Assembly (NCBI GenBank): GCA_949316235.1
Contig: OX438749.1
Location: forward strand, 6,094,914-6,158,913
DNA: 64,000 bases
Reading direction: 5' to 3'
Source of the DNA: Oegoconia quadripuncta
Taxonomy: Eukaryota; Arthropoda; Insecta; Lepidoptera; Autostichidae
The position numbers and the translations under genes were made by a program. Every line of letters begins with the position of its first letter. Position 1 is the first letter of the stretch. Positions 20,391 through 30,885 of this stretch are shown here, in pieces. Under the pieces are notes generated by a model. It searched no databases. It was given only the letters and a program-made list of their open reading frames with translations, and was not told where the DNA came from.

Positions 20391-20656
20391 CGGTGAAGAT
20401 GAGACCGAAGGTGGAAGCGTACTGACCCGGAAACTCCATCTTATTTGGGGGACTGGCTATATTATCTACACAACAATGCCATTAACATTGCTGTTTGGGG
20501 GCAGACTTAGATAAGATGGTGGTAGCTAGCCAGGCAGACATTTAAAATGCCCTACCACCAACCAAACCCAGTACTAAACAAGTACCCCGCTGGGGATCGA
20601 ACTCGCGACCTCCAATTCGTAAATACTATATTGTGTACATTGCGCCACGGAGGCGG
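20391..20656 (-). mobile_element. SINE-A, head retained, tail lost
   Basis: Minus strand: CCGCCTCCGTGGCGCAATG head, B-box GAGTTCGATCCCCAGCGGGG, body to GGTCTCATCTTCAC, where it fuses to the RTE fragment. The terminal A-tail is absent. Confidence 0.88.
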
Positions 20657-20754
20657 TCATGATATACATGTTAAACGCTCAGTTATCCGTCTTTTCTCTT
20701 AAATTATAACTTAGACACTTATGCTACATTCGAAGAAAGATACTGCTAGAGCTC

Positions 20755-21040
20755 TTGAGTAACTTGGCCAAGCCTGAAGCCTAAACAAAGACAATTTAGA
20801 AAAAACCTAGTCAAGTAACGTTGATGAACCGGATAGTATCCTAATGGATTGGTTTTCTTTCGCTATTACTTGACATAATGTGACGTAATGAAAAATACAC
20901 GGCATCTCATTGTAGTAACGTCTAAATAAACAATGAGCTCTTGGCAATGCTCATTTATCTACGAGTCTGTAGCGCTTTACCAGACATAAAAACCGGACAA
21001 GTTCGTGTCGGACCAAGCACTTTAAATGTAAAGTTATTTG
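20755..21040 (+). repeat. dispersed ~250-bp repeat, copy 1
   Basis: GTATCCTAATGGATTGGTTT, ACACGGCATCTC, GTAGTAACGT, TTGGCAATG, CATTTATC recur in the same order at 34600..34830. Non-coding; class unknown. Confidence 0.6.
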
Positions 21041-22250
21041 TGCCAAATATATTTACCAAAAAATAAAAAGTATTCGTTTAGTTTATCAAATTTCTGATAT
21101 CCATAATACAAGCCCAGTTGGTTTGACCAAGGATATTTATTTATTGTGTGCTGAAATGGTGTAAGTAAAGCTTTCTATACAGGCTGCATTTTTCAAGTAA
21201 TGACATACTGCACTCTTAGGGAAAGTTCTAATATAAATTTTTTATTATCTCTTCGAGGTTAAAGGCAACGTAAATTATAAAAATGTAAACATTTGAAATT
21301 AGAACGTAAAGTTAATTGGCGCCGTTTGAATAATCTTGAACAATTGATGAGTTAAGTTTTAATAGGTAGGTCACGTAAGATTAAATAAAGGATTTTGTTA
21401 AAAATTTGCTCTTTCATTAAGTTTACCGTATGTCATTACTTTCCAAAATTCGTTCCTTGTTAGCGACATTATCGAATGGTGTCATACTACAGTGTGTGTG
21501 TGTGTTTTTTTAAATCAACGGGTTCGATTCCTGGCTAGGAATATTGATTTTTAGTTTTAGTTTTCATCAAAATCGAGCCCGAGACTCCTTTGAGTACTTT
21601 TCGCTATTTCTCACAGTTTCGGATTTGGTCCTGCACGCAATCTTGTAAAATTCACCCTGTATATCTAAACCAGAAGGGTTCTTAATTAGACTACAGACTT
21701 TCTTGTGTTTCTCTCTCTTATGGTACCATGATTAATTTAATAAATAATACTACTCAAGATAATAACCGCGGAACTTCGCGGAGGTTTTCCTCAGCCTCGT
21801 TGTAGTAGCTAAGTACCTAAACATAAATAATTGTATAGAGTCAACGTAGAAATCAATGGAATTTCACCAATTAATTCAGTTAACACAAAAGGGATGGAAA
21901 TTTGTAATTAATTTCGGGATTGATTTACGTTGTCAAAATTAAGTAAATGCTAATAAAAGCAAGCTTATTTCGGACAGATATTAGGAGTCTTCACTCTTCA
22001 ACGATCAAAGGGCTTGCGTTAAAATTTTAAGGAATTGTCACTTTTTGTTATCAAACCAAATAGGTACCTACAATTTCGTATATTCGCTTGGGTACGGAGT
22101 GACGGCGTACAAATATGAAGATGGTTTTTTAGAGGTCCGTAGCCGAAGGGAACCAGTACACATTCGTCAAGTTGACCATTATTATATCTGCATTAATCCT
22201 AGACGTCAAAAAGCTACCTATGTCAATAACTTCTATTTTTTTTTCATTTC
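21041..22250. other. no gene seen
   Basis: AT-rich. Contains (GT)6 at about 21489 and a stem-loop around GGGTTCGATTCCTGGCTAGG (21521..) that resembles a tRNA B-box scrap. The 77-aa frame 22045..22278 is unsupported. Confidence 0.4.
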
Positions 22251-22257
22251 TTACTTA

Positions 22258-22305
22258 ATATTAGGTCCTTACCTATGAAATTGGCGTTTTGTATGAAGAA
22301 TTTCA
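22258..22305 (+). mobile_element. solo mariner terminal repeat relic
   Basis: TTAGGTCCTTACCTATGAAA and TTGGCGTTTTGTATGAA match the terminal inverted repeat of the mariner at 26592. A shorter match is at 34105..34130 in reverse. Confidence 0.6.
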
Positions 22306-22667
22306 TTAAGACTGTTTTCTCTATACAAATATTTTTGATTTTTTTTGGGAACGGCGAATCCAAATTTATCTAAACTTTGTGTGTATTATCGGATAACATT
22401 ACATTATAGGCAGCAAACATATTTCATGTGAAACCTTGAAATAATATTCCATTTTCCAAATAACAAACAAATTTGGATATAGCTTTGAAAATCGCAGGAA
22501 TTGGTACAAATGGATCTCGCTAAAAGTATTATGTGGACCGTATGGACCGAAGCACTCTAGCACCATCTATTAGAAAGTATTCATACAATATCAACACTCA
22601 AACCAAATCCATAATAATATGTCACATATAAATGAGTAAGAAAATTTCGTCAACTCTGCTAATTGAT

Positions 22668-22750
22668 ATCGTGGTCTAGTGGCAAGCGACACGAGTGCTT
22701 AGGTAACGTCTTTCGAAAAGACACGGTTTTCGAATCCGGCTAAGACAATT
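22668..22750 (+). repeat. tRNA-like pol III head (SINE or tRNA pseudogene)
   Basis: TATCGTGGTCTAGTGGCAAG looks like an A-box, and TTTTCGAATCCGGCTAAGA like a B-box. The two ends do not pair as an acceptor stem, so this is not a functional tRNA. A T-rich run follows. Confidence 0.45.
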
Positions 22751-23231
22751 TTTATTCGATTTTTTTCCATTTGGAATTTTTTTTTTCTTTTTATAAAGGA
22801 AAATAAACCGTAAACACTTCATTAAAATAATAAAAAGGTAAGGAAAATAAGAAAAGTAAAAATTTTTGGAGGTAACACTTTAGCCCATGTGACACTTTTA
22901 GGATGATTCGTCTGTACATATGATTAATGAAGAAAATAACTCCAATTTCATAGGTATGAAGACCCAATATTATGCTCTATTTTTTTCTTATGGCGAAATA
23001 CTCATCCGGTATATTTGTGATATTTCTAATCCATTGGGGATAAAGGTCGTGAAGTTATGTATTTATAAAACTTACTAGCAAGGATAGGTAATTGGTGAAA
23101 TTACCAACTCGTATATAGCATTAAAATTTCAGTGGCCCATTAGCAGCAAATACGAAACGCGTGTGGTAAATCACATGATTAAAATTAATAGGAATAAGAT
23201 AAGTAAGCTACAGTCGCTAAAATTAATTTTA

Positions 23232-23655
23232 TGTTTTATGGTGGTGTGAAATTTAATTCGTGTAATTCCTGTTTCTGCTGACTCCACTCCTGGATACGAT
23301 CAATTTCGCACTAGGCACCATAGTCGAGTTCAATCGAAAAATTTTCAAATTACAAAGTAAATCATTCTGAAACCACCTTTAGTATGGAAGTCCAACAATT
23401 TTCGGCTGAATTCGGCTATGGTTTCTCGTGGAAAGTTGTTCGTAATCAGGAGTGGAATCACCAGCCGAAAATTGATGGAATTCCATAAGGTGGTTTAAGA
23501 ATATGTATGGGTAGGTTCGAATCGAATTTCGCTTAATCGAAAAGTTTTTAATCGAATTCGACTATGATTCCTTGACGACATTGTACGTAATCAAGAGTGG
23601 CGTCACCAGTTACAAGGAAATTAGACGAATTCAAATTCACCCTGTACAGCAAGTT
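23232..23655. mobile_element. foldback element, 'CAGGGTGAATTTGAATTCG' family, copy 1
   Basis: Left arm GTGAAATTTAATTCGTGTAA, CTGACTCCACTCCTGGATAC, CATAGTCGAGTTCAATCG. The right arm read inward on the minus strand gives TACAGGGTGAATTTGAATTC, GGTGACGCCACTCTTGATTA, CATAGTCGAATTCGATT. A second internal inverted pair (TCGGCTGAATTCGGCTATGG / AATTTTCGGCTGGTGATTCC) makes it doubly folded. Related ends occur at 60599, 60709 and 61322. Confidence 0.7.
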
Positions 23656-24280
23656 GGTGATACAGTGGTGCGACCACAAAGACCAAGTACTTATAAATTA
23701 GGTGTTAGTTTCCAAACAAATTTTAAGAAAAAAAATTGGCAAAATACCCGACTTCGGTAAGGTTCAATTTTCTGTTTCATCCATGATCAGGGGACCAATC
23801 GCGTTATTTCACAACGGTTTTACCGTTCGAACGGAACGTTTTTGGTTTTGGTTTATCTTTAGTTTAGCTGATGTAAAAAATGGTATTGCGCTATTTTTTG
23901 TGAACGATTATATCGTTGACGCTACAAAAGTAAAACCAAACCCAAAAATGTTTAGAGCTAACCACGAGTATTAAAAAAAAAACGATTTAATTTCCGTTCA
24001 AATGATTATCGCGATACGAAATGTGCTTAACTTAACGTTTTTGGTTATGGTTTAGAGTTGGTAATACCGTTCATACTTAGCGCGATCGGCCCCCTGGTCT
24101 TAACAAATTATTTATATGGGATCACTATAAGTATTGTGAACGGTGAATCCTGTCAAACCAAAAATTATGGTTGAAAATATGGGTGAATATCACAGACCAA
24201 TAAAGTAAACATACATAAAAAATACAGATGAACATGAAACCTCCTGTTTTGAAGCAGGTTAACCATTGTTTATTTTACAA

Positions 24281-24503
24281 CTAGCATTCCGCCCGCGGCT
24301 TCGCCTGAGCGGAATAACTTTATCGGGGATATGTTTAATTTTTTTTATTTCGCGGGAACTACTTATTTTATCGGGATAAAAATATATCCTATATCTTAAT
24401 CCAGGGTATTCTCTACCTATTTACCAAATTTCATCCAAATCCATTCATCCGTTTCGCCGTGATTGAGCAACAAACAAACAAACAAGCAAACTTTCGCATT
24501 AGA
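24281..24503 (-). mobile_element. Hel-H copy
   Basis: Minus strand: CTAATGCGAAAGTTTGCTTG to GAAGCCGCGGGCGGAATGCTAG, complete. Confidence 0.8.
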
Positions 24504-24784
24504 TTTAAAAAGTTTAGTAAATCAACTTAAGGCAAAACATATTTTCTTAAAATAACTTATACTTGGCAATGCAGCACAGATGTCTAAAAAATTAAAGTAT
24601 ACCACATTTTTGTATGAACAGGGCTGGGACCCCTGTTACGTTAGACCCCTGTTAGAGATACGTAATTTAGAAGCAGAACAAAATTCAGTGAAAAAGTATG
24701 CCCTTAATTTTTTGTAATATAACCTTAAGGAAAATCACGTGTATTCGGTTTCTAATTATTAGGGTTGCCAATCGTGTCATTTTT

Positions 24785-25575
24785 AAACGACTTCAAAAAA
24801 GGAGGAGGTTCTGTATTCGGGGCGTATTTTTTTTTTTTTTTTTTTTATGTATGTACACCGATATCTCCGAGATTTGGCGGTTGATTCACATGGTTCTTTT
24901 TGTAAATGAAAGGGGATACCGTCGAGTTGGTCCCATTGTAATTTCAGCGCAATCGGTCCAGTAGTTTTTGTGTAATCATGGTAAATATCAGAATGGAATT
25001 ACATATTTAGACGATTTTGTAGTTTTTACACAGGGAAACTAAGTAGATACAGTTTGGGTTTTTATGGAAAAAGTGTATAGAAGGTCGGTGTAATTATCAG
25101 CAATAAATATGACAAATCGAAGATCATCAGGTCGAGCTGGTACACCCGAACTGCCCATCTAACCTGTAGGAGCGAGAAGGTTCGCCATCGCACAAAAATT
25201 ATCAGGGAGATTAGCAACCACGGATAAATACTAATAACTTTTTTTAACCGACTTCAAAAAAGGAGGAGGTTCTGTATTCTTTATGTATGTATATCGATTA
25301 GTCCGAGATTTTTAAGCCGATTTACGTCGGTGTGATTATCAACAATAAATATGACAAATCGAAGATCATCAGGTCGAGCTGGTACACCCCAAGTGCCCAC
25401 CTAACCTGTAGGAGCGAGAAGGTTCGCCATCGCACAAAAATTATCATGGAGATTAGCAACCACGGATAAATATTAAAAACTTTTTTTAACCAACTTCAAA
25501 AACGGAGGAGGTTCTGTAATCTTTATGTATGTACATCGATTAGTCCGAGATTTTTAGGCCGATTTACATGATTAT
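24785..25575 (+). repeat. 'CGACTTCAAAAAAGGAGGAGGTTCTG' repeat cluster with ~239-bp tandem duplication
   Basis: The motif CGACTTCAAAAAAGGAGGAG begins at about 24789, 25250 and 25493, each followed by TATGTATGTA..CGAT.AGTCCGAGATTT. From 25102 the block ATGACAAATCGAAGATCATC ... CACGGATAAATA is present twice in tandem (25102..25340 and 25341..25575). A T-run of about 19 lies at 24829..24847. Non-coding dispersed repeat common in Lepidoptera. Confidence 0.75.
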
Positions 25576-25577
25576 AA

Positions 25578-25864
25578 GGCCGTGCCTGCGCTCACGCTGC
25601 TCAGCGGACTCCTCGTCGAGCGGTCGTGTATAAGACCGAGTCTATGCTCGTTCTGTTCGGGCGTTTCCTGGCGAATACGTGATTTAACGTATCTTTCATA
25701 ACTACTAGACGTACTCGGCGAGCTTCGGGCGTATCCTGGGAACGCGAAATTGCGTTCCGTGAGGCATTTTTTTCAAGCCGTAGTACCCTCTCAGTTTCGG
25801 TTTCTTTTGACCAACAGTTCTTTAAACGAGCAGCACCATTCGTAGGCTTGCCCATATTGGTCAA
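25578..25864 (-). pseudogene. frameshifted fragment with R-x-x-ETPE-x-x-RL repeats (Helitron-like protein?)
   Basis: The minus frame from 25864 reads ERVLRLEKNASRNAISRSQD, TPEARRVRL; after a frame change YVKSRIRQETPEQNEHRLGL follows. Repeats of roughly ETPEQxxxRLxxxRxxxR occur in the N-terminal part of Helitron Rep/helicase proteins and a few other transposon proteins. No Rep or helicase motif is visible, so this is a scrap; the family is inference. Confidence 0.4.
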
Positions 25865-26099
25865 TTAAAATAGAGGAATTATAAAACAAGCGAATAAAAA
25901 AAAACTGTGACTGATGATGACATACAGTTTTAATAACTTGAGCGGTATGTATTTGAGTAAGCGAACAATTAACTTAACTAACGACGAATATTGAAAAAAG
26001 TGGGTTGTGATTAATCCATTTCAGATATTAAAATTTTATTTCAGTGACTACATTACTAAGTGAGTGACTGGATATACAAAGAGGGATGCACTCCGACAT

Positions 26100-26265
26100 A
26101 GTTTAGGTTCGAAGGGTATGGCGCAAGCGAGCCGGATGAGTGCGAGCGAAGCGAGCACGGGAGTGCTTGGCACCCCGACATGGATAGGTTAGGTTCGAAG
26201 GGTATGGCGGAAGCGAGCAGAGCGAGCCCGGATCGCCTGCCATACCCTTCGTGTTAGGTTGACAT
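26100..26265. repeat. GC-rich repeat with inverted GAAGGGTATGGC motifs
   Basis: TTCGAAGGGTATGGCG at 26108 and 26191, and the inverse GCCATACCCTTCG at 26240, with GCGAGC-rich filler. It is a compositional outlier in AT-rich DNA. Confidence 0.6.
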
Positions 26266-26591
26266 GTATGCAATACATTGTTTCATTTAATTAACTACTT
26301 CAATTAAGATAAAATGCCGCTCAGTATAAGAATTACATTTGCCAAATATTGAAAAAAATACAGGACGTAACGTTGACACTCAAACAAATATTAGGTCGCT
26401 CCAATATTATGAAGCTTCTCATTTTGTTTTTTAAGTAACTCAAATTAATGTTTGTAAGTTGCTGTTCTGTTGATTTCTCCTCACTCGCAGTCAGTCGCTC
26501 ACTTAGTAATACTATAACCTAAATGAATTAATTTTGATGCTTCAAAATGTAATTTACAGTCACTCGTTTTATTGCTACCGATTAAAATATA

Positions 26592-27872
26592 TTAGGTCTT
26601 TACCTATGAAATTGCCGTTTTGTATGAAAAAATTTAAACGAATTTTTTTCATGTATTTTTTATTTGTATTAATCGAAGTAATCACCCATGCAATCAATGC
26701 ATCTTTGCCAACGCAGTGGCAGTTTATTGATGCCCTTCTTAAAGAAATCAGCTGGACGGGAGGCAACAAATTCTTCAAAGGCATGTTGTACTGCCTCTCG
26801 GGTATTGAATTTTTTTCCTGCCAAGAAGTTATCCAAATTCTGGAAAAAGTAGTAGTCTATAGGCGCAAGGTCTGGTGAGTAGGGCGGATGACGGAGAGCT
26901 TCCAACCCCAGTTCTTGCAACTTGGAGACCGTCTGCTGTGCAGTATGAGGCCGCGCGTTGTCGTGCAGGAGCAGCGGAGAGGAGCCATTGACCAACGCTG
27001 GTTGGAGATGTGCCAGCTTCTCCATCATTGTGTTCAGTTCTTCACAGTACACATCTGCAGTAATGCTCATCCCGTTTGGTAAGAAGCTGTGATGAATCAC
27101 ACCGGCGCTAGACCACCAAACAGTGACCATCACTTTTCTAGGGGTAAATTTTCTTTAGGTGCTGAACCAGGATCCAACCAACTAGCTGAGCGCTTGCGGT
27201 TATCAATCAGAACCAATTTTTCATCGCATTCCTTCATTTGTGTGTCTGTGTGGCACGTCTCGACGCGTACTTCGCGCTGGCGATCATTGAGTTCGTGGGG
27301 CACCCATTTGTCAAGCTTTTTTACCTTGCCAATTTGACGCAAATGGACCAATATTGTTTTGACGCTAACGTTGAAAGCTGCTGCTAATTCAGCCGTAGAT
27401 TGTGTATCATCAGCTTCAACAATCGCCTTTAATTCGTCATTGTCGACAAAAGTCTTCGGACGACCGCGAGGTTCATTTTTCAGATCGAAATTCCCAGAAC
27501 GGAAGCGAGCAAACCAATAACAGGTGGTGCGTTCGTTTGTAGTGCTAGCTCCGTAAGCGTCGTTGATGTTGCGTGCCGCTTGTGTCGCGTTGCTGCCCAC
27601 GACGGTACTCATATTCCATAATTACTCGAATTTTTAACGTATCCATGATGACGAAAAAGATTGAAATGCGATGAAAATGTAACACTAATCAATAAACAAA
27701 TGACTACTTTTGGAAATAGAATTCCATGTTCTTAAAATAAAATTAATTTGAAATTAGAATTCTTAGTCAAACAAAGAGCATAGCTCTTAAATTGAAGAAG
27801 AAGTCAAACAAAAACTATTTTGATTTGAAATGGCCAGTACTGCAGAACGGCAATTTCATAGGTAAAGGTAAT
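26592..27872 (-). mobile_element. mariner element, complete ends, dead transposase
   Basis: Terminal inverted repeats: left TTAGGTCTTTACCTATGAAA then TTGCCGTTTTGTA (26592..26624); right is CAGAACGGCAATTTCATAGG then TAAAGGTAA (27843..27871), the reverse complement with few differences. About 1.28 kb, the standard mariner size. The TA next to each end fits TA target duplication. It encloses the minus-strand transposase pseudogene. Confidence 0.85.
26669..27612 (-). pseudogene. mariner transposase pseudogene (cecropia-like subfamily), frameshift and internal deletion
   Basis: Two overlapping minus frames form one gene: 27612..27130 (160 aa) and 27133..26669 (154 aa). The first has the paired HTH region (WFARFRSGNFDLKNEPRGRP, ELAAAFNVSVKTI) and IGKVKKLDKWVPHELNDRQR. 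The second has MVTVWWSSAGVIHHSFLPNG, LLLHDNARPHTA and YSPDLAPIDYYFF, with 34 residues between the two aspartates, ending INKLPLRWQRCIDCMGDYFD. The region around the first catalytic Asp is shortened and altered (ECDEKLVLIDNRKRS), and a frame change near 27130 separates the halves. DNRKRS, VTVWWS and the RWQ-C-D tail suggest the cecropia subfamily. Not functional. Confidence 0.88.
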
Positions 27873-27917
27873 TTTATTATTTTGTAATGTCTGACCAGAC
27901 ACTAAAAAGAATTAAAT

Positions 27918-28293
27918 AAAAAAGATTTAAAAAAAAACGACTTCAAAAAACCCGGAAAAAATAATTTAATTAAACTACTGCAATAATAATAACTAAAAAA
28001 ATTACATTATTGCACACAAGAAAAAATAGATTGTGTCTTTTATAGGCTAGGCAGGCACCGACTTCAAAAAGTACCTATTGTATATATTTTTAATTTCATT
28101 ATTATACCTAACTATTATTGTATAGCATATAAATTTTATTGTATTCTCATTATATATAATAGTGTATATCTATCTATAAAGAACATTCTGCTCTGGTTTA
28201 TTATTTTATACTTTTCAGTTATTATTATTGCAGTAGTTTAATTAAATTATTTTTTCCGGGTTTTTTGAAGTCGTTTTTTTTTAAATCTTTTTT
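27918..28293. mobile_element. foldback element with ~77-bp near-perfect arms
   Basis: Left arm 27918..27994 (AAAAAAGATTTAAAAAAAAA, CGACTTCAAAAAACCCGG, AAACTACTGCAATAATAATA) is the reverse complement of 28217..28293. It carries an inward CGACTTCAAAAA, like the dispersed repeat at 24785, at both ends and once inside (28062). The loop of ~220 bp is AT-rich and unique. Confidence 0.85.
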
Positions 28294-28604
28294 TTGAAGT
28301 TCCTTTCACGGCGACTATTCACATTATATTTTAACAGAATAAATTTTTGTTGGGTTAATATTGTTGCTCCGATAAAATTAATGTGTCCTTTTTTATGGCT
28401 TCTGTTCACACTAACATACACATATAACAGGTAGGCACCGCCTAGCTGATAGGGGTGTGGCATGGTCTGAACAGCGTGGCTTATGAGATCGCAGTTGGCA
28501 TGGTACATTCTGATTTAGGTATATTTATAATTAGCTTTTAGGCTTCTCGAATACAGGTCGGAGCGATTTTTTGATTTATTCTATGTTTAAAAATAAATCT
28601 TATT

Positions 28605-28889
28605 TTATTCAGTGAGGGCGCCACTAGACGGAATAAATCCTCTTACTGGTATTCCTAAAATCTTAATAGTTTGAGCTGGGACTGGGTATGTAGTTTTGAA
28701 CCATACTATATCTCCAGTGAGATTGCCTGGGGACGTAGGTCTATTGATATGATATGTGTACCTATATCCAGCTTCAGGTGTCATCTAAAATGTGTATCTA
28801 ACCATTTGAACATTGGAAGGTCGTTCATTCGCATTACAGTAATTATTTATGACATCGTTGCCATTTACATTTGCTCCAAGGGCAAGGAT
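28605..28889 (-). pseudogene. unrecognised coding-like segment with one internal stop
   Basis: Minus strand, single frame open for 95 codons except one TAG (28785..28787). Before the stop: GANVNGNDVINNYCNANERP; after it MTPEAGYRYTYHINRPTSPG, NLTGDIVWFKTTYPVPAQT, IKILGIPVRGFIPSSGALTE and TAA at 28605..28607, overlapping an AATAAA. Composition (Pro/Gly/Tyr/aromatic) looks like true protein rather than random AT-rich translation. I do not recognise the family. The plus-strand 90-aa frame over it is a shadow. Confidence 0.35.
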
Positions 28890-29196
28890 CTAAGTACATA
28901 CATTATTTGTCCCCAGCGACTACATAACCTATATAATATGTGAGCATCTACTAGAAGAGGTCCGAAGTGCCCGAGGAGAGGAGCTACGCTCTAGGGGATC
29001 TTTTGATATGAAAAAAAATAAACAAATTACAAGCGATAGCGATTTTGTAAAAGTCTTTGATGTGCACTAGTTGACTGCCATAAGCTAATTTAAACACCAG
29101 CCATCATTGTCATTAGGCAAGAACACCTACTGTTGACAAAATGAAAACGAAAGTGGATATACTTTACTCCAAAAAAATTAAATTTTGTTCATGAAA

Positions 29197-29452
29197 ATAA
29201 CTTTGTCCGCGGATATGTTTAATTTTATTTATCCCGCGAAAACTAATCACTTTATGAAGAACAAATAAAGATACATTTTATTATTATACTATTATTATTA
29301 TTATTATCGAAATAAAAAAAATCCTATGTTTTAATCCAGGGTATGGTCTACATCCATTCATCCGTTTCCTCGTGATTGAACAACAAACATACAAACAAAC
29401 AAATGAAGAAACAAACTTCCAAACTTTCGCATTTATAATATTAGTTAGATAG
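29197..29452 (-). mobile_element. Hel-H copy, 3' end degraded, with (ATT)n insertion
   Basis: Minus strand from ATCTAACTAATATTATAAAT to AACATATCCGCGGACAAAGT. The middle contains ACAAATAAAGATACATTTTA and a run of ATT triplets (29280..29306). Confidence 0.7.
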
Positions 29453-29669
29453 ATTTAACCAAGGAAATTGTATTTTTAGTCATTTTTACACATACATAGA
29501 TTCATTGAAATGAAAGTCATACAGCAATATTCCTTAAATATGAAACATATTGAATTTAATCTATTGATATCATAATTACTGTAAAGCAGCATCTTCAAAA
29601 GATGCTTATGATATCACGTGGTGACGTGGCACATCGTACGCACTAACTTTTACAAATCAAGCAACTATA

Positions 29670-30841
29670 CAGTGTGGAAAGATAAGTCGGGCCCTGGAGG
29701 GAAACTACCTTAAATCCTCCAGCTGGCTCATTTTACTTAAAGGAGACATTCCTTTATATTTAAAAAGATACAAAACTGCATTCAAAGATTTTCTAAAACT
29801 CGCTTGCCTCGCCCGGGAATCGAACCAACTAAAATTAAAAAAAAAAAAAAACTCTCCCTATTTTATTATACTAATCGATAGTATAAAAATTCAGGATAAA
29901 ATTTCTCTAACAAACATTTGGTCTTGCTTTGGAAAGTGAACATCTAGTACTTACTGTTCACACACGAAACAAATTTTAGTAATAATGGAATGTATAACAG
30001 ACATAACAATCATTATTGGTCCTGTCCAAATCCATTCCGTGTTCGTGAAACGAACAATCAGGTCAGGTTTTCGTTTAATGTTTGGTGTGGAATCAAAAGT
30101 AATATGGTTGTTTTGGTGCACATTTACGAAGGACATCTGAATGCAGAAAAATACATTGAAATATTGGAGCTTCTACAAAATCAATTAAACCTTCTACCGG
30201 AAGAGGAACGAAATAATATCATTTTTCAACAAGATGGTGCCCACAACAGCAGAAATTTTCATTGAGGTAGCTCAATGAAAATTTCAAGGTCTTGATATGT
30301 ACAAACGGGACGATTAGATGGCCTGCAAGAAGTCCAGACCTGACGCCCATGGACTTCGTTTTATGGGGTCATGTAAAAATGTTATGAAACTTGCTATGAA
30401 ACCGTTCAAGAGCTAAGCGTTGCGGTAGAAAATGTTATTAGGGGCATACACCACAACACGTTGCTGAAGGCTACAAGAAATGAATTTCAACGGCGACTAA
30501 TTTTGTGTAGCCAGAACGAGGGGGCTCATTTCGAACAATTTATCAGTTGAATAATTTAAGTGTAACAAATTACGATCATTTTTATTTTTAAGACCAAATG
30601 TTTGTTAGAGAAATTTTATCCTGAATAATAATACTCTCGATTAGTATAATAAAATAGGGAGTGTTTATTTTATTAATTTTAGTTGGTTCGAGTACCGGGC
30701 GAAGCAAGCTAGTTTTAGAAAATCTTTGAATGCAGTTTTATTTCTTTTTAAAAATAAAGGTATGTTTCCTTTAAGTAAAATGAGCCAGTTTAAGGATTTA
30801 AAGTAGTTTCCCTCCAGGGCCCGACTTATCTTTCCACACTG
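29670..30841 (+). mobile_element. Tc1/mariner-like transposon with ~255-bp terminal inverted repeats
   Basis: Ends CAGTGTGGAAAGATAAGTCG (29670..) and its reverse complement to 30841, each flanked by TA (29668..29669, 30842..30843). The inverted repeats extend from 29670..29925 and 30589..30841. They include GGGCCCTGGAGGGAAACTAC, AACTGCATTCAAAGATTTTC and CTCCCTATTTTATTATACTA, with scattered differences and a longer A-run in the left arm. Between them is a degenerate DDE transposase. Ordinary mariners have ~30-bp ends, so these ends are unusually long. Confidence 0.85.
29948..30540 (+). pseudogene. degenerate Tc1/mariner-superfamily DDE transposase (central and C-terminal part)
   Basis: The frame through 29948..30265 reads LLFTHETNFSNNGMYNRHNN, HYWSCPNPF, RFSFNVWCGIKSNMVV and NNIIFQQDGAHNSRNFH, then stops. 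In the next frame come TIRWPARSPDLTPMDFVLWG and HVKM. The family motif at the first block is normally DE(A/T)xF; here the aspartate position is His (CAC, 29963..29965), so the first catalytic Asp is lost. QQDGA holds the second Asp and SPDLTPMD the third. A TAG precedes the first block at 29945 and the N-terminal DNA-binding domain is missing. Multiple frameshifts and stops: dead copy. Confidence 0.75.
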
Positions 30842-30867
30842 TATAGCAGAAATTATCTTGTCACAAA

Positions 30868-30885
30868 TGGCGCCCAACGTGGGGC
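30868..30885 (+). promoter_or_regulatory. tRNA-Lys primer binding site of an LTR retrotransposon
   Basis: TGGCGCCCAACGTGGGGC is exactly complementary to the 3' end of insect tRNA-Lys(CUU) including CCA (from memory of the tRNA). Such sites start a few bases after the 5' LTR; the LTR would end within TTGTCACAAA (30860..30867). The long-TIR transposon ends 26 bp upstream, so it has probably inserted into the LTR. No pol motifs are seen downstream. Confidence 0.6.

Noticed and set aside
20131..20439. 102-aa Pro/Arg-rich minus ORF as a gene
   Set aside because: It spans the junction of SINE-A and a frameshifted RTE fragment.
22668..22750. Functional tRNA
   Set aside because: No acceptor-stem pairing and a distorted B-box.
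26534..27337. Plus-strand ORFs of 64-114 aa
   Set aside because: Shadows of the minus-strand mariner pseudogene.
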